This document shows positions 12,481 through 24,499 of a stretch of DNA of 64,000 nucleotides, piece after piece (the stretch's first letter is position 1; every line of letters begins with the position of its first letter). The notes beneath the pieces are model-generated. The model did not search any database. It was given only the letters and a program-made list of their open reading frames with translations, and was not told the DNA's origin. Made by a program: the position numbers and the translations under genes. The stretch comes from Datnioides undecimradiatus (lineage: Eukaryota; Chordata; Actinopteri; Lobotiformes; Datnioididae). Where the stretch lies: positions 6,548,215 through 6,612,214 of the forward strand of contig WARS01000016.1 of NCBI GenBank assembly GCA_008933995.1, in the 5' to 3' direction.

Positions 12481-13444
12481 GAGATCCTCAGACACTCACT
12501 GATGTCAACACCATGCTACTTATGCTGAGACAATATTGCACAATACAAGTCAACACTAGCTGTGGGTACTGCATCGCCACCACATTAAGCCTGCTAAACC
12601 TAGGCAATTGACTCCTGTAATAGCTAATAGATTACAGTAGAAAAGCAATAGGAGAAGCTCTCCCTCCCCACTGTCCATCAATCATTCCAACTGCGCGATA
12701 AGCCGTACAAAATCGGCAGTAAGACGTCCCGTTTTTCAGTGTTCACCCAGATCCACCCAAATGTCCCTTCTGGAAGATCAATAAGGAATTATCTTATCTT
12801 ATTTTTTCCTCATTCAAGCCCTGGAAGCTCATTTAGGGGAAACGCTTGTTCAAAGCCCCTCCCCCACCACCACTGCGGCGTCAGGATGGTCAGGGTTATG
12901 TTCGTCATTCACACACGCATTTTACAGGATGAAACTAAAGCTTTCTTTTCGCATTCTTCACATATTTTATTGTACAGCTTAGCGTACAGTTATGAATACC
13001 TCCACAAGTCTGCCCCATTATCACCACCTGAACAATTAGCACGTCTCCTCTCACTTGGCACGTTTTCACTCTGCTTTCAAGTGAAAACACCTTCGCGTCC
13101 AGACGTGGTCACACAACACATTTTGTAGGAATAACTGCCATTATAAAGAATCATGCAATAACCCCAAAAAATCAGCTGTTCCTCCATTTTGTGTGGAGCG
13201 CTTTTTATGCTGCTGAGTTGGTTGGGAAAGAGATTTCTATTTCTAAGGGGAGGGAGACTAATCCCGCTCTTTCTGCTTTCGGTAATCACAGAATTTCCTC
13301 TCTCTCTACACTAATTTGCATTCTGTTATTCGAGGACTTTGTCAGGGATCAATGTGGCATTTACTTCCTAATGGAACTCTGTAATAGTCCAAATGAAGAT
13401 GGAGGAATCCAGTGTCCTATTGACACGCTGTAATGTTTAGTTTG
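12481..13444. other. non-coding, no gene seen
   Basis: May begin with the remaining 3' part of the LINE fragment. A 129-codon plus frame at 12739-13128 has no recognisable domain. Confidence 0.45.
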
Positions 13445-13449
13445 CTCCC

Positions 13450-13735
13450 ATTGTCTTCATTCTCTGTAATGAAAATGGAGACTTACAAGACTGATCCATA
13501 TTCTGCTGTGTGTCCCACATGATTCCCTTATTTCTCACTACATTAGAGTGAATTGTGGTCTCAATTAGCATATTCACTTCACGGGAGTGTCCTTTGTGCA
13601 TTAATGGATTGTAGAAGAATCAGAGTATTCCCAGGCTTGCTCACAGTGCCCACTGTTCAGCTGTGAATATTCAATCTTTAGCTTCATGACGAGCCCGGAG
13701 GCTTGAAGAACCTGAGTTGGATGTTTGCTTTACAT
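13450..13735. promoter_or_regulatory. CNE-like block, candidate enhancer
   Basis: Contains TCAATTAGCATATTCACTTC at 13561 and TTTGTGCATTAATGGATTG just after it: homeodomain cores (AATTAG, ATTAATGG) and an octamer-like TTAGCATAT within 60 bp. Repeat-free. Confidence 0.3.
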
Positions 13736-14099
13736 ATCTGTCATTATGCCAGTTTACTGTTGGTATAAAAAAGAAAAGGATTATGAAGAACTGAAAATTA
13801 AATGTAAATTGTAAATGTACAACTTCAAGGAATGGTCTGCAACCCTGAAGACAGAGAAATGGAAACTCGACATGAATTTCTGCAGTTAAATCAAATGCAA
13901 TGCAATCAATTACAATTTTTTTTTACTATATTGTCAAAAAATCATATCCCTAAAATCACTAACCTAACTTTTACTGCATACCAAAACATCATGTTTTACT
14001 GATGTAGCTTTATGGATGACAACATTAATTGTGCATAACTTTGATTCAAGCTTAAATAAGTCTGCACCTTTTTAAGAACTTTCATTCTTGCTCCCCAGA
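13736..14099. other. non-coding, no gene seen
   Basis: AT-rich, with no supportable feature. Confidence 0.5.
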
Positions 14100-14240
14100 G
14101 GAGAAGCCTGACTGGAGGACTTAATGGATTGATATGAAATTTGGTGTCATGAAACAGCACTATGACTATTCCTATTGTGGCATTCACAATCCTAATATCC
14201 AGTTGATCCACTAGCAGGTCAATATTCTCCCTTTTTCAGT
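14100..14240 (-). repeat. fragment of the same dispersed repeat as at 1755-2060
   Basis: Reads GGATTGATATGAAATTTGGT, then 'ctagcaggtcaatattctcc'. This matches the antisense of the repeat's 'accaaatttcatggcaatcc' and 'gaccxxxtxxtggcgctag' blocks in order. Its sense is the same as in the copy near 1.8 kb. Confidence 0.5.
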
Positions 14241-15714
14241 GAATTCATGGTTCCCAGATGATGAACCCTTTGAATGAATGAATCTTTTCCTACAGCACCT
14301 GAATGCTTGTTTGTATTAAAAGAGGCGGCAGAGTAAAGAAAAAGTATCTCCAGGATCTTTGCCAAACAGTTCCTGGTGCCTGGTGAGCAGAAAGCACAGC
14401 CTGACATTGATTTAATACACTGATTTTCTAAACCACATTGAGACTGACTTAATATTTTAGTGCTGGCTCCAGAAGGCACCTAAATATTCATTCTGTTACA
14501 CATAAAATCCTCCACTCATGTCTGCGTCTTTATTAAGATATATGGAGTGGACACCATTGCACATGAACCATGCCAGATGTCCATGTTTTATCCACAAACA
14601 GTTCCTGTTTTGGAGGCTGGTCCATAAATTAGCCACAGTTATGACAACGTTAGTGAGAGATGAGGTATGTTACTCTAATCAGAGCTGTTGCAGAGGTTGG
14701 ACCCTCGAGCTCTGACTGTGAGGGCAGGGACTTGTAGGCAATTTTTCCCTGATGTGTCTGGAGCCTACATGTGCTGACCCAAACCAGAACAAAAACACCC
14801 ACAGTAGCCTGTAAACACACCCACAATACACTCTGAACACAAAGGCCACGTGTGGTGGAGAGCCTTCTGGCGGCTCTTCACACTGACATGTCCACTAAGG
14901 AGTGATGGATGATCAGCTGGGGAGTCTCTCTGCAGGCCCGAGAAACACAGATGCTCAAGTTTGTCCAATCCAAATACTTTCTAAATATATTTCTGAAAAA
15001 AAAAAAGCTTCTCCAGGAGAGAGCTCCTCAGCTTGGAGGAGACAACTTTTATATCTTTTAATAAAGAACACAAACCTTCCAAGCCTCAACTCCCTGACTC
15101 ATGGCAAGAAATGTAATTACCTTGGGGCAGATGAAAACAAAATCAAAAAATGAACGAGTCATACTACAATGCAGATGGACAGATGCTGTGCCATTATGTG
15201 TGCCAGTGTGTTTGTGTGTGACGGACAAAAGCGAGTTCGACAGTAGCCCTCATAATGAAGAAAGCTGGAGGACAGAACTTGTAATTGTTTTTATAACTCA
15301 CACCATATGGCAGATCAAGCTTGTTATGGCTCACTGCAACTAAAACCAGGAACTAAAGCTGTATAAACAAAAAAGAAACCCAAATGTGAGGATAGTGTTT
15401 TGCCTACAAAATACCACAATGGTGACTCAAATGAGGCAAATCCAATCATTTTCTATGTTTTTTCTTTTTCATTTTATTTTGATATGAAAGTATTTGTCAA
15501 GTGGGGAACAGATCCAAAAGAATGCCTGAACAACTTGCAATCACAGCAGATCCATCTGCATAACACCGCAGATGAAAAAGTCAAACAGAAACCAGCAATA
15601 GAAGCTGTCGAGTCAATTTAATTGAACAAACTGAAAATAGAAACGGCGTCAACATCTCCACTCCATCACCGCTACACGCTGTATTCCTCCCAGCAGATCA
15701 TTTAGACTATAGTG
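14241..15714. other. non-coding, no gene seen
   Basis: Unique-looking. Several 65-86 codon frames on both strands overlap one another, as expected by chance. Confidence 0.5.
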
Positions 15715-15749
15715 TAAGTGAGTAGTTAACATTAATCAAATCATTGTAT

Positions 15750-16165
15750 GCCGAGGATGAGCCGCTTTAATCACACAACCCCCCTTCAAAGACTGTTTTC
15801 CTGAGTATACAGTGTGCATTAACTGACTGCTACAACACTGTGCTAAAGGTTAGAGTTACATTCTCAGTTGTAGCCTGTAATTTATGAACCATCCTGGAAA
15901 AAAAAAAAAAAAATGGCCAGGATCTTGTTAATTATGGAGACTGAAGTGTCATAATTAAAGATTGCATTCATTCATTAAGAGGCCTGATGCCACTGGTGTA
16001 GCTGTGGTAATCCACAGTAAAATTACAGTTCACTGGCAGAAGCCATATGGTGCCTGTAACTCAAAACCTCCAGTGTTTAATTAATCATAAATGTGGCCCC
16101 GTGCCTTTTGCTGTTTGAGAAAACGAGATTAAAGCCTTAGTCTTCCCAAGTATTCTTCCACATAT
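15750..16165. promoter_or_regulatory. CNE-like block, candidate enhancer
   Basis: Homeodomain-type cores are dense: GTTAATTATGG at 15927, ATAATTAAAG at 15951, TTTAATTAATCATAAA at 16075-16090. The intervening 100 bp (GGCCTGATGCCACTGGTGTA and following) are balanced and repeat-free. An A16 run interrupts the left part. One of the strongest regulatory candidates here, on texture alone. Confidence 0.38.
15898..15913. repeat. A16 homopolymer
   Basis: Sixteen A in a row inside the CNE-like block. Confidence 0.9.
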
Positions 16166-16309
16166 GGGCTCAATCTTCTGTGGCAGTTGGACTTTTCATA
16201 ATGCTAGCTGCTAATTTCAATAATGTTTACTATTGATAATGGAAATACTATGTTTATATGTGTTAATAGCTCATTTCCACCTTGGTCACCTGCGCTGTGG
16301 CACAGATTC

Positions 16310-16475
16310 GTTTAGCATTTTCAGCAATTAACGTCTTCTTTAATGTTCCTGCAGCCAACGGCCTTCTGGTTCGTTAATGCGTCATTCAATTTTAATTTCT
16401 GTTCAATCAATTCAGACATCTTTTAAAGGCAACAGCACAGTTTAACAATTTAATATCAATATCTTTAGCATTTTT
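16310..16475. promoter_or_regulatory. CNE-like block, candidate enhancer
   Basis: Contains CAGCAATTAACGTC, GGTTCGTTAATGCGTCATTC (a CRE/AP-1-like TGCGTCA next to a homeodomain core) and TCAATCAATTCAGACATC. Repeat-free. Confidence 0.3.
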
Positions 16476-18093
16476 TTTAGGTCTACATGAGATCTGCACT
16501 AAGAGCAAGAAGTCTCTGAGGGTCCTTAAATTGCAAATTAAAGCTTTTTCAGCATATTTCAAATCTCCTGGAAATACATAGCAGTAGAAATAATAATAGT
16601 TTCCATTCTACTGGTACCCATATCACCTAACACACTTCACTATCAATTTCACTGTGAAATCAGACAAGTAAAAATAAGCTCATATCTTTTCAGAGAGAAT
16701 GTGTTATTTATTAGGTGGCCTTATAAGGCCCCCGCTCAGAAACACTAGGTCTAACAAGTTCTGTTCATACTCAGCTGTTTCATTTAACACCTGTAAAATT
16801 AGTTGAAGGAGGAACCAGTGATACAAAAAATATTTTTTACAACAACAGTGAACAGTTCCTCCTGGAACTATGTCTCTTATCTTGACCTCCTCCTTCCTTA
16901 TGATTGCTACAGCTGTCACTCGAACATAAACTGCACTGTTTGCTGTAACTCGCTAAAAACAACTGATTGCGATGTTCTTCTTTAAAAAGAACTCTATTTA
17001 AAGTTGAAAAGATGAAATCCACAGGGTTGGGGGCAAAAAACCCCGCACTGGTGCCTCTGGGTTGACTAGGGGCTCAATCAGACGCCATCGACCTTTCTCA
17101 CAGTGGACATTCCCACCTGTCAGTCACAGGTGTTACTAATTACATTGCTAATGGCCGCATTTCTCTCCAGGGCTGCCCACTGTGCATTGCGCAATAAAGC
17201 TCAAACATGAAGGGAACATCATTCATTCTCATGACATGCTCTGCTTTTCTTGCTGTATGACACATCAAAACACTTGCTGCTACATTAGAGACTTGTACTG
17301 GTTTGGATTTAGTCTCTAGATGGGGGATGGGATTGGGAGAGCTAGCTTGTGCCATCAAATTTGCTGATTGGTGCATTATAAGATGTGGAAAAACCAATTT
17401 CAAGATGGCACCAGTTTGCTTCAATGAAAGTTTTATACCTTCTGGTTTGGTTCTGTGCTGCGCAGCCCCCTGCTCATGTGCATTAGTGTTTTTTTCTGTG
17501 TGTCCATTACAAGCTCCTTAAAACTGACACCAGTGAACAGTGGACTGACCTTGTAACTTTTCCTGTCCCGTTTACGGTGATGGTCAGTTGTGCTTTATGG
17601 ACAAAGTTTAGCCCTTTCAGTTTCAGATGAACACAGTGCTTCTAATCTGTCTAAACCACTGGAAATAAGCGCAATCTGTCAACATAACCGACTTGAATGT
17701 TTTCGCTCTGTCACCTTTCACAGCCTGGAAGCCCGAGAGGATAAACGTGCCAGATGGTTTTGTCACACCTTTAATTATTGATCAAAATAATACACGGCAG
17801 GGTTTGACACTGCCACACAGACCACGCATCCTCCCAAACAAGCAACTTTCTGCACCTGCGTTTTGACAGATTTCGTGTGATGTTATGAATTAAATATTGC
17901 AGGTTTACAGCTTTAAAATAACTGAGGTTGCATCACACATGAGGATTTTTTTTTTTTTTATAGATGATATGCTCTTAAGTAGCTAAAATCCTGCAGGATT
18001 AGAAAATACTGTTGAGATAAAACGCTCGCCCGAGGGAGCTAAGCATCACCTTTCTCCCTCACCTCTTTTGTCTCTCACACTATCATCCTCTGG

Positions 18094-18094
<1 letters not shown>
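16476..18094. other. non-coding, no gene seen
   Basis: Unique-looking. The 94-codon antisense frame at 17140-17424 and the shorter frames have no recognisable product. A T14 run lies at 17946-17959. Confidence 0.5.

Positions 18095-18132
<38 letters not shown>
18095..18132. repeat. (CA)19 microsatellite
   Basis: An uninterrupted run of 19 CA units. Confidence 0.95.
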
Positions 18133-18133
<1 letters not shown>

Positions 18134-18989
18134 CGTCTCTCACCTCCTCAACTCTTTTATGTTCATACTGCTATGACATTTCTTAGAAAACACATTAGCC
18201 TCCATACTTCTGACCAGCAGCCAAGACCAAAATATATCCAGGACCGGGGAAAAAAAAAACAACCAAAAACTCTTTTATAACAACAAATTTGTGCCAGAGA
18301 GCAGATTTGTGGTGGAAACTATGAAGGGTCAGTTTCTAAAGAAGTTACAGGGCATTTTGATGTGAAATAGAACATGTATTGTATCAGAACCCGAAAAGGG
18401 ACTAATTCATCGCAGAGATATTACACAACAATGACATTATCAAATTATGATGAAGTTATCGCCGGTATCATGGGTTTGACACAGGCCACACAGATGCCGG
18501 GAAACAGCAGCGTGATGATTGAGGGAAAGAAGGAAATGAGCTCTGAACGCTTTGACCCCTTTCAGGCAGTTTTGAGCACTTCACCAAAACAATTTCTCCT
18601 TCTAACACCTCAACACAAAAGAAATGTCACAAGAAAAACATTCATTAAAGCCCGCAGTGTTTCCTTGTGTGGAGCCAGAAAAACATGTGCTCCGACGCCA
18701 CAAAACTACATTAAAAAAAAAAAGAATTTACTGGCAGTGATACTAATGGTGATACCAATGCTATTACTGCAACATATGTGTTTATTCTCTCTGCAGGGTA
18801 AATTAATTAAAAGTCTGTGATAACTTACTTTTCAAAGTTGCTGGCAGGGGAAAAAAAAACAAAAAACATGACATTGAAGTTTCTCTCCAGTTACATTTTT
18901 AGCTCAGAGAGAGAACTACTGTACAAACATTAAAGTTTTTTTGGTACTCATAACATTTTTTATTTTTTTTTAAACTTTCCTGAGTTAAT
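18133..18989. other. non-coding, no gene seen
   Basis: Includes a 148-codon plus frame (18374-18820). It starts at an arbitrary ATG, holds a poly-lysine stretch from an A run, and matches no family that I know. I do not call it a gene. Confidence 0.5.
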
Positions 18990-19480
18990 GGAATGTCAAT
19001 CTTGAATACTGCTTGATAATTTGCACTGACTGCCGATGTTTATCGGGGTTTTATCACAGCATTCTGTCACTCTGCCCAATGTGTTTTACAAATTAGATTA
19101 AAGCAAGTGTATAACTTCTTCTTGGCGAGGACTTCCAAAGTCATTAAGTTGCAGGGTGCATGTCAGTGTGACACTTCAACAAGTGTCTGATGGAATATAA
19201 TCATTTGCAGCCAAAAACAACCGGAGGAGCATCGCTGGTGCACAGATTAACATGATTTAAAGCTAATCGTGCAGATTGTGGCATTATTAGCCTGTGATTA
19301 TGTGACTAATCTTGGTCTCGGTGAGCAGGCCAAGTGGTTTAGCGGTTTCCAAGGGTTATTTCTGTCTCTGTCCACTATTCTACTGATCCAGTGACATATG
19401 GCACGCGGGCGAGCCAACATCTTCAAGCGCAGTCAAACCGTGTCATCACGGCTTTCTTCCTGAACAATATTGCCACGGTG
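18990..19480. promoter_or_regulatory. CNE-like block, candidate enhancer
   Basis: Contains GATGTTTATCGGGGTTTTAT (forkhead/Hox-like), AGCTAATCGTGCAGATTGTG, GCATTATTAGCCTGTGATTA and CAGTGACATATGGCACGCGG (an E-box CATATG). Long, repeat-free and rich in TAAT cores. Confidence 0.33.
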
Positions 19481-19739
19481 GTGAAAACATCAAATCAAAA
19501 CACTTTTGTGGGGAAATGCTTGTTTGACTGCTGTGTGCGTCTGTTGCACCAAAAAGTGTTTGAATAAAAAGAGCAGGATGGGATCTTTGGGTAAAATATT
19601 GATTTTTCCAGGTGACAGTATGTTGTTACTAGAGAAAAGACAACTACAAAATGCAAATTATTATTTAATTTCATAAAATTCTTATTGATTATGATTTCAA
19701 ATGTTAGCCTTTATGTGGTGTCTTTTTGTGAATTATCTG

Positions 19740-20140
19740 ACTTTGACCAGAGGCCAGAGGTCCAGCATGAAGCCAGCCCGCATCTCAATCTGACCCTTCA
19801 CTGATAATCGAGCAGGTCCTACAGTCTGAAAGGCGTCCTTTTCATTGACACCAGTGACGGAGGTTCGCCATTAACTACAAACCCAGCTGAAACGCTGCAG
19901 ACGTGTCATTAAATTAAGCTGTCTTCAAATGATCTCCTTTCTGATGACTGTGTTTTTTACCGGTTTGTGTTAATGAATCACAGTCGTCAATGTTTTTGTA
20001 GATTGCTGATGACTACGCTCCTATTGAACGCAATCAATTACTCCCCGAGCCTGTCAATATATTAATCAGGCTTTAGAAGGCCTATTAGTACTGATCAGAG
20101 ACCACCGCCTTGTCTGGACCCCATCCAATCAGAGAGAGAG
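19740..20140. promoter_or_regulatory. CNE-like block, candidate enhancer
   Basis: Has words such as TGTGTTAATGAATCACAGTC, GAACGCAATCAATTACTCCC and CAATATATTAATCAGGC. Paired homeodomain cores and preserved CpGs in a repeat-free 400 bp make this one of the better candidates. Confidence 0.38.
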
Positions 20141-20149
20141 ACTCAGAAA

Positions 20150-20640
20150 CCAGCGGGGTTTCACTGAGCAGTTAATTTGTCTTTTCTCCTCCAGCAGTTT
20201 TGTATTAATGCTCTTGTTATCTTGTGCAGAGATCAAAGAAAGTCCACAGAAAACTTTTCTTGTCTTTTCTTTTTGTGATCACACGAAGCCCCTCAGTCAT
20301 TTTTAATTCATTGTTTTGTTTTCTAAAATTCACTGAAGCGTGCTTATGTTCCGCGAGTGGCACCGTCTTAAATTAAAATGGAAAAACACCCCGAGTCGGC
20401 TGGTAATCATAGTTTATAGACATGTAGGCTTCAATAAGGTCTTCGCTGTCACTTCATGAGAAGGACAAAACTGCCAATTAGTCTTGATGGCCAGCGCATG
20501 ACTTCGATTCACATTTTACAGGTAATTTGCTCTGTTTCCACGTCTCAATCAAATCTTTTGTTCAGTCCAAAACTCCAACAGAAACATGGGAGTAAAAGGT
20601 CTCTAATTAAATGGCTAATTGGAAACAATCACTTGAGTAT
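20150..20640. promoter_or_regulatory. CNE-like block, candidate enhancer
   Basis: Contains a TCF/LEF-type GATCAAAG at 20231 within AGAGATCAAAGAAAGTCC, GTCTTAAATTAAAATGG, CTGGTAATCATAGTTTATAG and CTGCCAATTAGTCTTGATGG. Continuous with the previous block, so the two may be one extended element. Confidence 0.35.
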
Positions 20641-21559
20641 ATGTACTGGGTAAAATATAAAAAGGTCTTTTGTATTTTTTTAATCGGGGCACAATTGTCA
20701 AAATAGCTCTAATAGTTCTTAAGTGATTCTGTAATTGTTTTGGCCATTTAGGTTGACTCGCCAATTGAAACAGCTCAGCGGGATATAACAGTAACTGACT
20801 ATTAAAGTCCTCTGAGGGAAATAGGAAAATGGATTTCAATTATCTAAGTACACAAAATACATATATTTAAAAGTGCCCATCTGCTCCAAAGTGTGTTTTG
20901 CTTCTCTTGGGTGTTTGAGCTTCACAGTGCAGAATGATGTACAGGCTGGATTTGACACTAAAAGGCTGTTTTCACATTTCATCTGCTGAAGGGGGGGAAA
21001 AGTTTCTCTGTGTGAGTCTAAGTTTAAGAAAGGGGCGTACATGCATGACTTTTTCATAAAAAGTATACGAATATGTCTGGAGGGGATCTTTAAAGGAAGA
21101 TATTTTTATGATTTTTTGCTAAAAACATTCCCAGTGATTGAATAATCGGTGCAAATCAACATGTACTCCTAATGAATGATAATACACACTGTTTGTATTT
21201 GCCTTCCCTACAATGACACGGGAGTCTATGGCTCTCTGATCTTATAGATTTATTTATTTATTGTCAAGTTTAGGTCCCAAGTGTTTATGGCTGATAGAAA
21301 CCAACGTTAAACAGGAAGTCATATTGGCCACAAGTTGGCCACTGATCAGTCTCCTTAGACTAGCAGCCGTAGTAAACCTGGGCACAATTTATGAATCTTT
21401 GGCTCCATCGTCTCTAAAGTAAATTTCACAGGTTTCTTTTATTCTGAAAACTCTGACAGTATAATATGATTTTTCAGACGGACAATCAGGGAAAAATTAA
21501 CTTTGTAAAATAAAGTAGAGTAGACCTAACTTAACAACAATGAATGGAAAAGACAGAGA
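20641..21559. other. non-coding, no gene seen
   Basis: Unique-looking, with short antisense frames without domains. Confidence 0.5.
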
Positions 21560-21800
21560 CAGTTAAACACTACGAGATGAAGCTAAGGATGAGGATAAAC
21601 TGTCAGGAAAGGGAGCCGAGAGATGAAATACAGGACGAAGAAGGAAGACACAGGTGAAACCAACGGGGCAGACAACCAAGAGAGGAGGTGAACTGCACTA
21701 AAAAGAAGCAGGAAACAAGGCAGGTGATGGAAAATAATTGAAATCCAAGGAGCGGAACGGGACATGACACTTCCTCCTTTTGGGACAGACCGCCACCATT
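21560..21800 (-). mobile_element. possible LTR-like fossil, antisense fragment
   Basis: Purine-rich on the plus strand. On the minus strand it reads with words such as CTTGTTTCCTGCTTC and TTTCACCTGTGTCTTC, the same words in the same order as in the block at 62545-62960. This pyrimidine-rich texture is typical of a class of fish repeats that I suspect to be solo LTRs. No coding parts are present. Family and bounds are uncertain; it looks old. Confidence 0.35.
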
Positions 21801-22374
21801 TCTAAGGCCACTAGAGGGTTTTGACACTTGAATGTAAAAATACTGTTTTTACGCATTTGCCGAATTGTGATCTTGGAAGGTAGTCTCTCCAAATGTGTCT
21901 ACCGTTATTTCATGCAAGCATACGGATGAACTCTGAGAGCATTAGGAGACTGTGTCTAACGTTATTTATTATACCCGACGGGCCGACAATAAATGTTTGG
22001 CAGAACGCTCGAGCTTCAGTTTCAGTTTCCGCGGTCGAGACTTAAGGTGGACAAAGTGATTTAAGCAGCCCTGCAGGGAAAGGCAGTCACTGTCAACGAG
22101 CTAACATCACCACAAGTGGCAGCATGACAGAGTGGGTCTCCAATGAGGCTGGGAAAATGAAAAGTCGATAATGCTTTTATGTGGGCCAGAATTGCACTTT
22201 TCAACCATCTGTCTGGTGCCTCTTATTCAAATGAAAGTAAACACAGCAGAGTGTGTGCTGCTTTGTTCTGAAGTCAAGGTTCACGTGATGCTTCTGCGCA
22301 ACCCCCTCTTTCATACTGCAGCGAGATTGGATTTTCACCACTGCATCCCTCAGCTTCATCAAATAAGAGGGGAC
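21801..22374. other. non-coding, no gene seen
   Basis: Unique-looking, relatively CpG-rich around 21970-22050 (CCCGACGGGCCGAC, TTTCCGCGGTCGAG) but with no promoter or exon that I can support. Confidence 0.4.

Positions 22375-22423
<49 letters not shown>
22375..22423. repeat. (ATC)16 microsatellite
   Basis: A perfect trinucleotide run of about 16 units. In one plus frame it reads as poly-serine, which explains the 89-codon frame across it. Confidence 0.97.
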
Positions 22424-22849
22424 TTCAGGCCTCAAGATAATAAAAACACACAACTTCCATTTAGAGCCAAAAGCTCTGGCTGTTATTTTACCAAACCTTT
22501 TTCACACCTGCATGTGTGATGGGTGAAACTTTCAAGACGTATTTCTGATAAAGAAATGTGCAGAAGCTCAGAGTTCAGTCTGTTGGGTGATCTATTACGG
22601 CACTCCTCATAATTCATTTTTCCGTTCGTCTGGTTTCCTCCCAGATAATAGACTGCGGTTTTCCTGTTTGATCATTTGTTTATATTCAGTTTGTCAGAAG
22701 CGAGAGAGCGACAGGTGCAAATCTTTGCTAAACAAATGGATTGGGAGCTCAGTGCCGGGCTCAGCCCTGATTACCTCCCATAAGCCCTATCAGCTGATGC
22801 CTCTGAGGCATGCGTCTGCTGTTCTTCATGACCAAATCCACAAAGTGGG
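22424..22849. other. non-coding, no gene seen
   Basis: A 94-codon plus frame (22587-22871) has no recognisable domain. Confidence 0.45.
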
Positions 22850-23050
22850 GGATCCAAAGAGGATTTATTAGGCTCTGGTTTGGGTTAATCTATTCACAGG
22901 TAAGGATAATAGCCAATCATCATCAGGAGAGTCCTCTCGGGCACTGAGCGAGTTTCCTCGTGTGCTGCAGTCAGGTGGAGGTCTGTTTGGCCAAACTGCC
23001 GTACGTGTTACCAGCTTATGTGTGAGCTCTGTAGCCATTACAAGTAGACA
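22850..23050. promoter_or_regulatory. CNE-like block, low-confidence
   Basis: Contains GGTAAGGATAATAGCCAATC (CCAAT and homeodomain-like words) and GGCCAAACTGCCGTACGTG. Texture only. Confidence 0.22.
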
Positions 23051-23495
23051 CAGTGTTAAATATTAGATTAGCAGCTCTACAGGTTGCCGTTTAGATGCGG
23101 CAGCAGAAGGTCTAGACTGCATTCAGAGTTTCCTGGATAAAAGGAGTCTGTTTGTGGGTACAGCCAAAGTTCAGGGTCAGCCTGAGGTAATTAATCAAAG
23201 TAACTTTAGAAACTGTCACAGTGTGATGAGAGATGTGTTCGCTGAGGTTGCGTTCAATTATTGTCTGTCAGCTGAAGGCGAAAGTGTTACATGACTCACC
23301 TGTAAGCACAGCTGACAGATGTATTTCCTCCTCAGCCTCTGAGTATCTCTGCACACCGTTATTATTATGAAACAAATCATCTGCACCTGATTGTGGGAAA
23401 GACTTCCCTCCCGTCTTAGATAATTACTTTTTATCATTTTGAAACACTGAAAAATGTGTAATTTCAGCAATGTGTATTGTTGCACATGTATATTG
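23051..23495. other. non-coding, no gene seen
   Basis: No supportable feature. Some TAATTAAT-type words near 23190. Confidence 0.45.
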
Positions 23496-23499
23496 TGAC

Positions 23500-23850
23500 A
23501 GCTATCAATCCCTGATCAGATCACCCTGGCAGAATATAGAAACCTTTGCCTGGTCCATCACCCGGTTGAAGATGTCAGACAAAGTCCTGTTTTGTCAAAG
23601 CTGTTTCTCAGAGAAGGGGGAAATCGCTCAGTCCTGCAGAGATCACAGTGTCCACTGCAGGCTTGTCAGTGTGGACGGTGAGCTTTGGGAGTTTGATCCT
23701 CAGCATGGTCACAGGCAGAGATATAAAAATCAGATTAGAGCTAAAAGCCCCGATTGTTTCGGGCAGATCTTGTTTTCTTTCAGCATTGTCCAAGCATGTT
23801 ATATTGTCAAACCGGGAGATAAATAGAGGCTACTTTGTCCAATCTATAAT
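23500..23850. promoter_or_regulatory. balanced-composition block, CNE-like or unrecognised exon
   Basis: A 118-codon plus frame (23470-23826) spans this block of near-50% GC sequence. The predicted protein has scattered cysteines and no domain that I recognise. There is no strong acceptor/donor pair at its edges and an antisense frame overlaps it, so a constrained non-coding block is as likely as an exon. Confidence 0.2.
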
Positions 23851-24499
23851 GCAGTCGGAAATGTTCAATTTTCATTCTCATTTAATATAGCAGATGGAGC
23901 ATCTATCACTGCTCACATACATCAGTCTAAAAGGAAGGAATTTATAATTCAACGATAATTCAGTCCAAAGTTGTGCATCTGTTTCTTTTATAAAACATCT
24001 GGTTTTGGTTTTGTTTCTTACCACTTTTGGAATCTCCACTCTCAGCATTGGGTCTTTTAAGTCTTTTGTCTTGTGTGGGTTATTTTTTTGTTTTTTTAAA
24101 AATTTTTTTTAGTGTTTGTTAAACTCTTTCCCAGAACAGCAATTGTTGAATAATTGCTTTCGGTAAGTAGACTAGGCAGGATTGGATTTCTGCACATGCC
24201 AAACTGCATGAGGCTGGTTTTTATTTAGCCACTCCAAAACCTAAGACCTAAAACAGGAACAAAACTGGATGGAATGAATTAAATGGTGTGTTTATCCACT
24301 CCGACATATACTGCAAACAGCCGCATGCTGGGCTAATTAGCTTATTATCTACACTATTAAACTAAACAAGTATTACTTTCAAGGAGGATTTCATTGCATC
24401 TTTTTACATTACATTTTGTGGGATGACAGATTATTACATAATAGAATTTAGACCTACTTTTTTACTGTGGGACATCCAATAGTTAGGGTTTCCTTTCGG

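Noticed and set aside
12739-13128. 129-codon plus-strand frame
   Set aside because: No domain and no flanking splice signals; lies in unique non-coding sequence.
18374-18820. 148-codon plus-strand open frame
   Set aside because: No recognisable domain, a poly-lysine run created by an A tract, no splice context, and a size still compatible with chance in AT-rich 64 kb searched in six frames.
22171-22440. Plus frame ending in a poly-serine tract
   Set aside because: The serines come from the (ATC) microsatellite; the rest shows no coding evidence.
23470-23826. 118-codon plus-strand frame as an exon
   Set aside because: No convincing acceptor or donor and no family match. Described as a CNE-like block instead.
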